Part shown: piece by piece, positions 1-5,580 of the stretch
Layout of the letters: every line of letters starts with the position of its first letter
How positions within the stretch are numbered: position 1 is the first letter of the stretch
Source: Planctomycetota bacterium
GTDB lineage: Bacteria > Planctomycetota > Planctomycetia > Planctomycetales > Planctomycetaceae
Length of the DNA: 5,580 bases
Direction of reading: 5' to 3'
Assembly (NCBI GenBank): GCA_027622115.1
Contig: JAQBZS010000548.1
Location: 1-5,580 of the forward strand
Position numbers and translations under genes: made by a program
The notes under the pieces: generated by a model
What the model was told of the DNA's origin: nothing
The model's database searches: none
What the model saw: only the letters and a program-made list of their open reading frames with translations

Positions 1-88
1 GCGGTCGTTCGACGTGGAATTCACCAACAACGGCAAACCGCCAAATCTGAAATTCGTAAGCCTGACCCCAGAACGTGACAAACTCGAA

Positions 89-1267
89 CTAAGGCATCAC
101 TGCTCGCAGCCCGGCATTCAGTTCTTCGATGAGCAAATCCGGATCTTCCAGTCCAACCGACAAACGAATCAACGCGTCGCAAACTCCATATTCGAGTTTC
201 TCGTCCGGCGACAAGTACTTGTGGGATGTGGATGCGGGGTGACTGATCGTCGTGCGAGCGTCGGCCAGCGTGGGCGAAAACGGAATCGTTGGCACCGCTT
301 TCATGAATTGATTCACTTCGCGCGTGCCGCCGTCGCGCAGCTCGAACGCGATCATGCCTCCAAAGCCGTCCGACAACAGCCGCCGCGCGATATCGTGCGT
401 GCCGTGGCTCTCAAGGCCGGGGTAATAGACGCGTCCGACGGCTGCGTGCGTCGCCAAGAATTCGGCAATCCGACCGGCCGTCTGCGAAACACGTTCCATG
501 CGGAGCGGCAAAGTCCGTAAACCGCGAGCCGCCAGCCAACACTCAAACGGATTCGCGTTGGCGCCAAAACTGATAATCATTTCGGTGGCTTGTTGCAGGA
601 TGTCGGCAGGTCCGGCCAACACTCCGAGCATCACGTCGCCGTGACCGTTGAGGTATTTGCTCGCGCTGTGAAACGCCAACCGCGCGCCGTGTTCCAAGGG
701 GCGAAACAAACACGGAGTCGTGAAGGTGTTGTCGACCAAAAGGGCGACGTTTCCGAGCACCGACACCAGGGCAGGAATATCGGTCACTTCCAATAATGGA
801 TTCGAAATGCTCTCGACGACGGCCAGCTTGGTGTTGGGCTGGACTGCCGCCGCGAACGCTTCCGGATCGGTCGCATCGACAAACGAAACGCCGACACCGA
901 ATCGATCCCGCAACGACTTCATCAATTCGGACGAGCGGCCATACAGCACTCGGGCCGCAACGATGTGGTCTCCGGACGACGCGTGCGCCAGGATGGCGGC
1001 CGACATGGCTCCCATCCCCGATCCGGCGACGATCGCGGCCTCGGCACCTTCCATTTCCGCGACGGCCTTGGCAAACGCGGTGTGATTGGGATTGCCCTCG
1101 CGGGTATAGACGTAGCCGGGTTCCGAGCCCTCGGACATCCGCGCCAGGTGTTCGAGATCACGGATCTCGAAGGCCGAAGTCTGGAAGATCGGAGACACGC
1201 TCGGCGGCGTGGACAGCGAGTCACACTGGCCCGCGCGAACGCAGACGTTGGTTGTTGGTGGATGCAC
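89..1267 (-). CDS. PLP-dependent Cys/Met metabolism family enzyme (trans-sulfuration lyase/synthase type)
   Basis: A complete 392-residue protein, the usual length for the cystathionine gamma-synthase / methionine gamma-lyase / O-acylhomoserine sulfhydrylase family of cytosolic, normally tetrameric enzymes. Visible landmarks: YTREGNPN at 53-60 (Tyr and Arg that bind PLP phosphate from the neighbouring subunit), SGMGAMSA at 83-90, LYG at 108-110 (Tyr stacking on the PLP ring), VDNTFTTP at 178-185 (Asp to the pyridine nitrogen), SASKYLNGHGDV at 201-212 with Lys204 as the Schiff-base lysine, ISHPASTSH at 341-349, and RLSVGLED at 368-375 with the carboxylate-binding Arg. All key residues are present, so it should be active. 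The start is GTG: an in-frame TGA lies two codons upstream, and AGGA sits 7 bases before the GTG. Exact reaction is unresolved. The residue after LYG is Arg, where methionine gamma-lyases carry their characteristic Cys, so a synthase, sulfhydrylase or cystathionine lyase role seems likelier. No neighbouring sulfur-metabolism gene helps decide. Confidence 0.93.
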   Translation of the reverse strand: MHPPTTNVCVRAGQCDSLSTPPSVSPIFQTSAFEIRDLEHLARMSEGSEPGYVYTREGNPNHTAFAKAVAEMEGAEAAIVAGSGMGAMSAAILAHASSGDHIVAARVLYGRSSELMKSLRDRFGVGVSFVDATDPEAFAAAVQPNTKLAVVESISNPLLEVTDIPALVSVLGNVALLVDNTFTTPCLFRPLEHGARLAFHSASKYLNGHGDVMLGVLAGPADILQQATEMIISFGANANPFECWLAARGLRTLPLRMERVSQTAGRIAEFLATHAAVGRVYYPGLESHGTHDIARRLLSDGFGGMIAFELRDGGTREVNQFMKAVPTIPFSPTLADARTTISHPASTSHKYLSPDEKLEYGVCDALIRLSVGLEDPDLLIEELNAGLRAVMP

Positions 1268-1300
1268 GCGTCATTCCTGCAACGCAAAGTTGTAAGGCCA

Positions 1301-1483
1301 ATGGTACGGACTTCGAAGCTACACCATTGGTCGCCAATTGCAATCAATGGGGTCGGCAGAGTTGTTGATGACTCCGATGAATGCATCGCCGAAATCATCG
1401 TCTACAGCCGTGCGTTGCCGATGAGTGAACGACAGGCTATTGAACGGTATTTGGCCGAGAAGTACGGCATCGCGTCCAAGTAG
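1301..1483 (+). pseudogene. Orphan C-terminal fragment of a LamG/ConA-like domain protein
   Basis: From the in-frame ATG this reads 60 residues. Only the last 40 or so are convincing: CIAEIIVYSRALPMSERQAI followed by ERYLAEKYGI and a short basic tail before TAG. The pattern (I/V)AEI-V-Y-RAL---ER--IE-YLA-KYGI is the characteristic end of LamG/concanavalin-like domains found near the C-terminus of many large planctomycete proteins; that is family knowledge recalled, not searched. No upstream frame gives the remaining beta-sandwich, because the lyase-family gene on the other strand begins at 1267. Other frames just upstream also look faintly domain-like (YTIGRQ near 1329-1346 in a second frame, NGTDFEATPLVAN near 1299-1337 in a third), which suggests frameshift decay. 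The stop codon is the outermost triplet of the following inverted repeat. It could be an expressed small protein, but no purpose is apparent; remnant is the better reading. Confidence 0.6.
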
Positions 1484-1583
1484 AAGCTATCTGAAAAAGG
1501 GGTCTGACCCTCTCCGGCCTCAGTTTTTGCCGGGGTCTAGCGAGGCCTCCAAAGGGTCAGACCCCTTTTTCAGATAGCTTCTA
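1481..1583. repeat. Perfect 31-bp inverted repeat (REP/MITE-like hairpin element)
   Basis: Arms at 1481-1511 and 1553-1583 are exact reverse complements over 31 bases, with no mismatch, and pairing ends abruptly on both outer sides. The core is AAAAAGGGGTCTGACCC. The 41-base loop contains a further 6-bp inverted pair, GGCCTC at 1516-1521 with GAGGCC at 1542-1547. Each arm places a TAG at its outer edge reading inwards, and the left one is the stop codon of the LamG-like fragment. The right arm ends CCCCTTTTT, so a transcript in the plus direction would form a strong hairpin with a U-run inside the stem; termination in either direction is possible. GGGGTCTGACCC-type palindromes recur in many bacterial genomes as dispersed repeats, which is from memory. 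No transposase is nearby. Confidence 0.85.
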
Positions 1584-1656
1584 GGCATCACGTTGCGGGC
1601 GATCTCTTCGCTGATATAGTCGGTAGGCGGAATTCGTGACGGCTCCGAAAGAATTC

Positions 1657-1679
1657 GGTTGGCAAAGTTTGTGCCGACC
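1657..1679. promoter_or_regulatory. Imperfect dyad in the leader of the FHA-GAF gene
   Basis: GGTTGGCA at 1657-1664 and TGCCGACC at 1672-1679 are reverse complements at 7 of 8 positions, with a 7-base spacer. The dyad lies 53 bases before the chosen start of the FHA-GAF gene, so it could be an operator or a leader hairpin. I could not identify convincing -35/-10 or sigma-54 elements in 1584-1731. The match may be chance. Confidence 0.2.
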
Positions 1680-1731
1680 CCTTCGTGGCAGGCTCGCTCC
1701 CCGACCGGCAACCGAGAAAGCGGAGAATCCA

Positions 1732-3297
1732 ATGGCGCACATCTGGGTCTTATTGCCTGAACCCACCATGCACGATGTCGAGGATGATGCCGCGCTCGTA
1801 ATTGGCCGCGGCTCCACATGTCACATTCGCCTCAAGGATGCTCGTGCATCGAAAGCGCATGCCCAAGTTCGCGCGACCGACGAAGGGTTTGTCGTCGAGG
1901 ATCTCGGCAGTTCCAACGGCACATTCATCGAGGGCCAACGAGTTCGCTCGGCGCGGCTCATTCCTGGAGTCCGTTTCCGAATCGGCGACACAAGTCTCGT
2001 GCTCGATGATCGGTTGCTGATCGACGACCTGGATTCCGTGTCGAACAGCTCCTCGGGTGCATCCCAGTGCCACGTCGTCGGTTTGCATTCCGAGTCGAGC
2101 CGGTTTGAAACGAACGCCTCCCCTGCGGCCGATTCCACCGAATCGTTGCTGGAGCAGAAACTGCGGCTGATCCAACACGTGGGCGAATTGCTGATTCAGA
2201 TTGCGCAGCCCGAGCAACTCGCGGAAAAAGTGCTGGAAATCCTCGTGCACGAACTGCGAGCCGACCGTGGTTTCCTGTGCCTATTCGATGAGACTCTGAA
2301 CGACCATTACCCGCTGGCGTCGCATGGATTGAATCCCGGTGAACCGATGCGAATCAGCCGCACATTGCTGCGTCGCATGCACGAGGAACAATCCGGAGTG
2401 TTGCTGCTGAATTATGGCAGCGACGGGGAAATGATCGAGAGCCTCTTGAAGATGTCCGTCGAGTCGACAATGGGGGCTCCGCTCTGGACCGGGAATCGAA
2501 TCGTCGGCTTTCTATCGCTCGACACCCGAACGTCCGGGCACATGTTCAGTCAATCACACCTGGAATTGTTGATGGCCGTGGCGATGCAAGTCGCGGTCGG
2601 CATCGAGTGCGGTCGGCAGGCCCGCAGAGCGGCGAACGAAGAAGCTCAACGCAATTTGCTGTGCCGCTTTCTCAATAATGAAGTCATCAATCAGGTGCTG
2701 CACAAATCCAACTCCGCCGCATTCTTGGAACCCGTCGAACGCGAAGTCACGGTCTTGTGCGCCGGCTTGGTCGAGTTCCCAAGTCTTCAACATGTGCTGG
2801 AGCCAGCCGAGACCGTCAAGTTCATGCAGGATTATCTGACATCGCTGACGGAAACGATCTATGCGTTCGGCGGCGCGATCGACAAGTACATCGGGACGAC
2901 GATTGTCGCGATCTTCGGTGCTCCGGTGATGCGGTCCGAGTTCGAACGAGTCGCGGTGCAAGCGGCATTGCAAATCCGGGAATCGATCGGTGATCTAAAA
3001 ACACCCGTGGAGCAGCAGCTTCGCATTAAGATCGGCATTAGCACGGGAACCGCCATTGTGGGAAATATCGGTTCCACTCAGCGAGTCGAATTCACAACTT
3101 TGGGCGACCCCGTGACGATTGCGTCTCAATTGTTGGCCAAGGCTCTGCCCAACGAGATTTGCGTCGATCAAAACACGCTCGACAAAGTCAACGCGTACTT
3201 CGCCCACAAGAAGGTGGGCATCGTCGAGCTTCCAGAAACCGGCTCTGAAGTCCACGCATCGGTCATCGTCAGTGAAACCGGCGACGAAGTCGCATAG
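1732..3297 (+). CDS. FHA-GAF protein with a degenerate class III nucleotide cyclase domain
   Basis: A 521-residue cytosolic signalling protein with no membrane segment. FHA domain at about 5-92: VIGRGSTCHIRL at 23-34, S-K-AHA at 40-44, and LGSSNGTFIEGQ at 58-69, so phosphothreonine binding looks intact. A Ser-rich linker at 100-137 follows, then a GAF domain at about 141-295. Residues 296-338 form the usual helical linker (CRFLNNEVINQVL). The cyclase homology domain spans about 339-515. Adenine-type recognition residues are kept (Lys385; Thr455 as in class IIIb), but the two metal-binding Asp are Gly345 and Thr389, the transition-state Asn is Thr462 and the Arg is Gln466. Cyclase activity is therefore unlikely, at least as a homodimer. 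The start is ATG at 1732, with GGAG six bases upstream. A GTG at 1636 in frame would add 32 residues unlike any FHA N-terminus. It may respond to a phosphorylated partner and a GAF ligand. The gene appears to be monocistronic. Confidence 0.9.
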   Translation: MAHIWVLLPEPTMHDVEDDAALVIGRGSTCHIRLKDARASKAHAQVRATDEGFVVEDLGSSNGTFIEGQRVRSARLIPGVRFRIGDTSLVLDDRLLIDDLDSVSNSSSGASQCHVVGLHSESSRFETNASPAADSTESLLEQKLRLIQHVGELLIQIAQPEQLAEKVLEILVHELRADRGFLCLFDETLNDHYPLASHGLNPGEPMRISRTLLRRMHEEQSGVLLLNYGSDGEMIESLLKMSVESTMGAPLWTGNRIVGFLSLDTRTSGHMFSQSHLELLMAVAMQVAVGIECGRQARRAANEEAQRNLLCRFLNNEVINQVLHKSNSAAFLEPVEREVTVLCAGLVEFPSLQHVLEPAETVKFMQDYLTSLTETIYAFGGAIDKYIGTTIVAIFGAPVMRSEFERVAVQAALQIRESIGDLKTPVEQQLRIKIGISTGTAIVGNIGSTQRVEFTTLGDPVTIASQLLAKALPNEICVDQNTLDKVNAYFAHKKVGIVELPETGSEVHASVIVSETGDEVA

Positions 3298-3312
3298 CCG
3301 CGACTCGCGCGG
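3298..3312. terminator. Small GC-rich hairpin between convergent genes
   Basis: CCGCG and CGCGG pair around a 5-base loop immediately after the stop codon of the FHA-GAF gene, inside the 35-base gap to the convergent FkbM-like gene. The bases following on the plus strand (ATTATTC) are AT-rich but are not a clean U-run. The position suits a shared terminator; the stem is short, so the call is weak. Confidence 0.3.
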
Positions 3313-3332
3313 ATTATTCACCGTGGAATCCC

Positions 3333-4214
3333 TTATGCCGGTTTGCTTGCACCGTTGAGTTTTCGCAAGAACACAAATGACTGCCCCGCAGTTTCCGCGA
3401 TGTAGAATCCCTGGTCCAGCAGGAAATGGAACATCTTGGCACAGCCGACCCCGTCCGCTTTCGACGGCCACCCATAGTTATGGATTTCTGCAAGTATCAT
3501 GTCGTATGGGCTCACAATCTCCGCGCGAGTGAGTAGTTCCGTTTCAAAGCCCTCCACATCGCAAATCAACACGGATCGACGCCCATTGAGTCCGTCGAGC
3601 AGCACGGGTGGGTACACGGCCGCGACTTCCAATTTGGTGGCATGTTGCCCCTTGTCTTCCACCATCTGCGATGCCCAAAAGTCCGAATACTTATAGAAAG
3701 TCACGGTCCGTTGATTCGGGTCTGCAACAGCCGCGCCCTGGCGATTGTCGACCTTGAATCCATTCAATTCGCAATTCCTTTCGGCATATGCGTGCAGAAC
3801 CGGATCCGGCTCAAGTGTGATGACCACTCCGCCGTCGCCAACAATTCGGCGCGAGATCATGGCGGTTACGCCGCACCCGCCGCCGATTTCGACCACGAAA
3901 TCATTGGGTCGCAAGTACTTCTTAAGAAAATGCCGATCCGCTTGATCGTAATTGCCAGTCATCAGCACGCCGGCCATGTTGTCACTGATGACGCCTTTCG
4001 GAAGCGGGATCCGCAATCCGTCGAATTCGACAACGCGACCGCACCTCCACAGCCGGTACTTCAGTCGCACACTTCTCGCAAAGTCAACCATTGGCTTGAT
4101 CACAAACTCGGTTCCGATTGAAGGACGGAGATGGAGCAGTACGACGTTGGCTCGATGACAACGACCGCTAATATTGTCTTTGATACTTGTAGCCACCGTC
4201 GGCCGCGGTAGCAT
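3333..4214 (-). CDS. FkbM family SAM-dependent methyltransferase
   Basis: A 293-residue protein with a Rossmann-type class I methyltransferase core. The SAM-binding glycine motif is VVEIGGGCGVTA at 107-118. The acidic residue for the SAM ribose is in TLEPDP at 133-138. DVEGFETELL at 219-228 is the hallmark D-EG-E block of the FkbM family, and LAEIHNY at 241-247 follows near the end. Characterised FkbM relatives O-methylate sugars or polyketides; the acceptor here is unknown. The first 41 residues are not recognisable family sequence, and an internal ATG at 4089-4091 would give a 252-residue protein starting MVDFARSV. I kept the upstream ATG because it is the longest open form, although neither start has a good Shine-Dalgarno. 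It lies 81 bases downstream of the TylF-like gene on the same strand, so co-transcription is plausible despite the hairpin between them. It converges on the FHA-GAF gene. Confidence 0.85.
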   Translation of the reverse strand: MLPRPTVATSIKDNISGRCHRANVVLLHLRPSIGTEFVIKPMVDFARSVRLKYRLWRCGRVVEFDGLRIPLPKGVISDNMAGVLMTGNYDQADRHFLKKYLRPNDFVVEIGGGCGVTAMISRRIVGDGGVVITLEPDPVLHAYAERNCELNGFKVDNRQGAAVADPNQRTVTFYKYSDFWASQMVEDKGQHATKLEVAAVYPPVLLDGLNGRRSVLICDVEGFETELLTRAEIVSPYDMILAEIHNYGWPSKADGVGCAKMFHFLLDQGFYIAETAGQSFVFLRKLNGASKPA

Positions 4215-4220
4215 CGTCTA

Positions 4221-4283
4221 ACCGTCAGCCGCAGGCGTACGCGTGCCCAATCTGTCAATACGCGTACACCTGCGGCTGACGGT
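4221..4283. repeat. 24-bp inverted repeat hairpin between the two methyltransferase genes
   Basis: Arms at 4221-4244 and 4260-4283 are reverse complements at 23 of 24 positions, with a 15-base loop. The single mismatch (4236 with 4268) becomes a G-U wobble in a minus-strand transcript, the direction of both flanking genes, so that RNA would form a near-continuous 24-bp stem. The outer sequence ACCGTCAGCCGCAGG resembles a REP-type unit. It is unrelated in sequence to the repeat at 1481-1583. There is no U-run on the minus-strand exit side, so it looks less like a classical terminator than a dispersed repeat that could stabilise or partly attenuate the bicistronic mRNA. It starts 6 bases before the FkbM-like ATG and could mask its ribosome binding site. 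Confidence 0.8.
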
Positions 4284-4295
4284 CAAACGAGTTCC

Positions 4296-5102
4296 CTAAG
4301 TGCTTGAGATTGGATGTTGCGATTCACTCGCTGTCGACGGGAAGGACGCGATGCAGTTGAAAGCTCTAGTGAAATACCCCTGGATCGAGAAATACTGAGA
4401 CGCTTTGAACTGCGGGTTGAGATCGAGCCATTCACGAAACGCGCGTTGCTGCCCGAGCTGTGGATTCGCACGAAAGACGTACCAATCGGCGAAGATAATA
4501 ATGGCACCGTCCATGAGTTTATCGGTCAAGAAATTGAGAGCATCACGGGCTGAAGAGTAGAGATCACAGTCGATCATGACGATTGCGGCATTCACGTTCT
4601 CGAACTGTTCTTGTCTCTCCGGCTTCAGCAATTCCGAATAAAACCCAGCCACGATGACGACATCGTCCAGATTGACTTTGTGGCGTACCAAGTTGGAGCG
4701 AAACAGATGCTCGGTCGCGGCGTAGGCTCCTTCGGCATATTGTTCGTAATAAACGTCAACGCCCTTGGGCTTTGGTAGCCCTTGAAACGAATCAAACGCG
4801 TAAAACTTCGTCCGCCACTCTTTGCGATTTCGATTCCGTTCCTCGCTCTTAATACTATGATAGGCCTCAACAAATGTGCGACCGGTAAAAACGCCAAATT
4901 CCAAATAATCACCTTCCAACTGCCAAGCCTTGAATCGCGCCGCCGCGTCAACATTTGATAGTTCGGGATGTTTGACGACTTTTCCCAAGAACTCTCGCAA
5001 TGGACGTAGTCCCCGAGCCAAGTGCGTCCTCAAACGACGTTTCAGCGGAATGCGAGTTTGGGGATTGTGGGTCTCCGATTGCCAATAGATGGACTGACTC
5101 AT
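4296..5102 (-). CDS. TylF/MycF-like SAM-dependent O-methyltransferase
   Basis: A 268-residue class I methyltransferase resembling the TylF/MycF/NovP (macrocin O-methyltransferase) family. Visible motifs: YLEFGVFTGRT at 66-76 (SAM loop), FYAFDSFQGLP at 100-110 (acidic residue followed by the family's F-S-GLP signature), IVMIDCDLYSS at 174-184 and IIFADWY at 202-208. The aspartates in the last two blocks match where these Mg-dependent enzymes hold their metal. Characterised members methylate hydroxyls of deoxysugars; here the acceptor is probably a sugar of a glycan or metabolite, which is inference. I chose the ATG at 5102 because GAAGAAAG lies upstream at about 8 bases. A GTG at 5157-5159 would add 19 residues without family resemblance or ribosome binding site. 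It is probably the first gene of a two-gene unit with the FkbM-like gene. Its base composition looks more AT-rich than the left half of the window. Confidence 0.85.
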   Translation of the reverse strand: MSQSIYWQSETHNPQTRIPLKRRLRTHLARGLRPLREFLGKVVKHPELSNVDAAARFKAWQLEGDYLEFGVFTGRTFVEAYHSIKSEERNRNRKEWRTKFYAFDSFQGLPKPKGVDVYYEQYAEGAYAATEHLFRSNLVRHKVNLDDVVIVAGFYSELLKPERQEQFENVNAAIVMIDCDLYSSARDALNFLTDKLMDGAIIIFADWYVFRANPQLGQQRAFREWLDLNPQFKASQYFSIQGYFTRAFNCIASFPSTASESQHPISST

Positions 5103-5141
5103 CAAAACAACTTTCTTCGAATTGCCTAAACCGGATTGTTT

Positions 5142-5156
5142 GAATTGGCACAATTC
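5142..5156. promoter_or_regulatory. Perfect 6-bp palindrome upstream of the TylF-like gene
   Basis: GAATTG and CAATTC flank a 3-base spacer, centred about 47 bases upstream of the chosen ATG. The position suits an operator for a dimeric regulator, but a 6-bp dyad arises easily by chance and no -35/-10 pair could be recognised around it. Confidence 0.2.
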
Positions 5157-5159
5157 CAC

Positions 5160-5367
5160 GGTTCACTACGAAGCGAATGTGCGTCAAGGATTGTCTTGGT
5201 GATTCGCCGAAGTGGGAGTATCTCGTGTGCCGGATCTGAGTTTCGGCGGGGTTGGACCACTTTTGTCGCCGTGTGACCTGCCCGATCCCGAACTCAATGC
5301 ACACGCCGGAACATGCCGTTCAAACCACTTACCGTTGTGTTCCGTAACTTTCGGCAAATGCGAGTAA
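5160..5367. other. Intergenic stretch with no recognisable gene
   Basis: Reading frames exist on both strands, including a TTG-initiated minus-strand frame at 5184-5408, but none has a credible start, ribosome binding site or family-like sequence. The promoter of the TylF-like gene presumably lies here or just downstream, yet no consensus element stands out. Confidence 0.5.
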
Positions 5368-5541
5368 GCCTCGTCCGCCGATCCTGACGCGGCTATGAGA
5401 ACGGTCAAGGGGGAATACCGCCCGCGTGCAGAGATGACAATGGACTCGCGAGTGGACGCGTCACCCGTATTCTCTGATGGCGTCCTTTACATTGCGTTAG
5501 CGAATTACCTGTGGGCTAGCGTGTTGAAAATCTCGGGTTGA
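5368..5541 (+). pseudogene. Possible PQQ/BamB-like beta-propeller repeat fragment
   Basis: The frame is open from a TAA at 5365 to a TGA at 5539. Its middle reads RVDASPVFSDGVLYIALANY followed by LWAS. The pattern ASPV--DGVLYIA----LWA is what one blade of a PQQ-binding-like (BamB-type) beta-propeller looks like, where further blades would normally follow. Here a stop comes eleven codons after LYIALANY begins to end, and no second blade is visible within the window. An ATG at 5434 would give only 35 residues. I read this as a decayed fragment, or the shifted edge of a gene beyond the window. The match is to a short, low-complexity pattern, so it is tentative. Confidence 0.35.
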
Positions 5542-5580
5542 CACGGGAAATCGTTCAAGCAGGTTTTGAACTCGGAGAGG

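Noticed and set aside
14..520. Plus-strand open frame of 168 codons
   Set aside because: Beyond base 88 it is antisense to the well-supported lyase-family gene, and its translation there shows no family features.
1636..1731. GTG-initiated 32-residue extension of the FHA-GAF protein
   Set aside because: It has no ribosome binding site and is not FHA-like; the ATG at 1732 has a GGAG at good spacing.
1520..1819. Minus-strand frame containing TDYISEEIARNVMP next to the inverted repeat
   Set aside because: A short stretch looks protein-like, but the frame runs through the repeat and is antisense to the FHA domain; no family could be named.
2995..3471. Minus-strand frame of 158 codons
   Set aside because: It is antisense to the cyclase-like domain and overlaps the FkbM-like 3' end; the translation has no recognisable motifs.
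3642..4121. Plus-strand frame of 159 codons
   Set aside because: It is a shadow of the FkbM-like gene, whose motifs on the minus strand are unambiguous.
5184..5408. TTG-initiated minus-strand frame of 74 codons
   Set aside because: Rare start, no ribosome binding site, and no recognisable sequence; it overlaps the better-supported plus-strand propeller-like stretch.
5536..5560. TTGACA-like -35 hexamer at 5538
   Set aside because: No acceptable -10 element follows at 16-18 bases.

Overview
The window reads like chromosomal DNA of a planctomycete or a close relative. Three things suggest this: a C-terminal fragment of the LamG/ConA-like tail common in planctomycete secreted proteins, an FHA-GAF-cyclase-type signalling protein, and the loose gene spacing with gene remnants and hairpin repeats between genes. 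This assignment is an inference from style, not from a marker gene. GC content appears higher on the left (the lyase gene) than in the methyltransferase block on the right, where one 60-base line counts to 43% GC.

Layout. (1) Bases 89-1267, minus strand: an intact PLP-dependent enzyme of the Cys/Met metabolism (trans-sulfuration) family. (2) Bases 1268-1731: no intact gene. This stretch holds an orphan 3' fragment of a LamG/ConA-like gene, a perfect 31-bp inverted repeat whose outer edge carries the fragment's stop codon, and a 148-base leader. (3) Bases 1732-3297, plus strand: a 521-residue FHA-GAF-class III cyclase-like protein. (4) Bases 3333-4214 and 4296-5102, minus strand: two different SAM-dependent methyltransferases in tandem, FkbM-like and TylF/MycF-like, separated by a second hairpin repeat. 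The FkbM-like gene converges on the cyclase-like gene across a 35-base gap. (5) Bases 5103-5580: no intact gene. It holds a small palindrome upstream of the TylF-like gene and a short plus-strand stretch resembling one blade of a PQQ/BamB-type beta-propeller.

How the genes relate. The two methyltransferases are probably co-transcribed and, by analogy with their families, may O-methylate sugars of a surface glycan or a small metabolite. The lyase-family enzyme belongs to sulfur amino acid metabolism and the FHA-GAF protein to signalling; nothing links them to each other or to the methyltransferases.

The most unusual feature is the cyclase-like domain. Its fold-defining motifs and adenine-type recognition residues are present, but both metal-binding aspartates and the transition-state Asn/Arg pair are replaced. 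It looks like a catalytically dead pseudo-cyclase that may act as a sensor or scaffold. I saw no CRISPR array, transposase, tRNA or rRNA.
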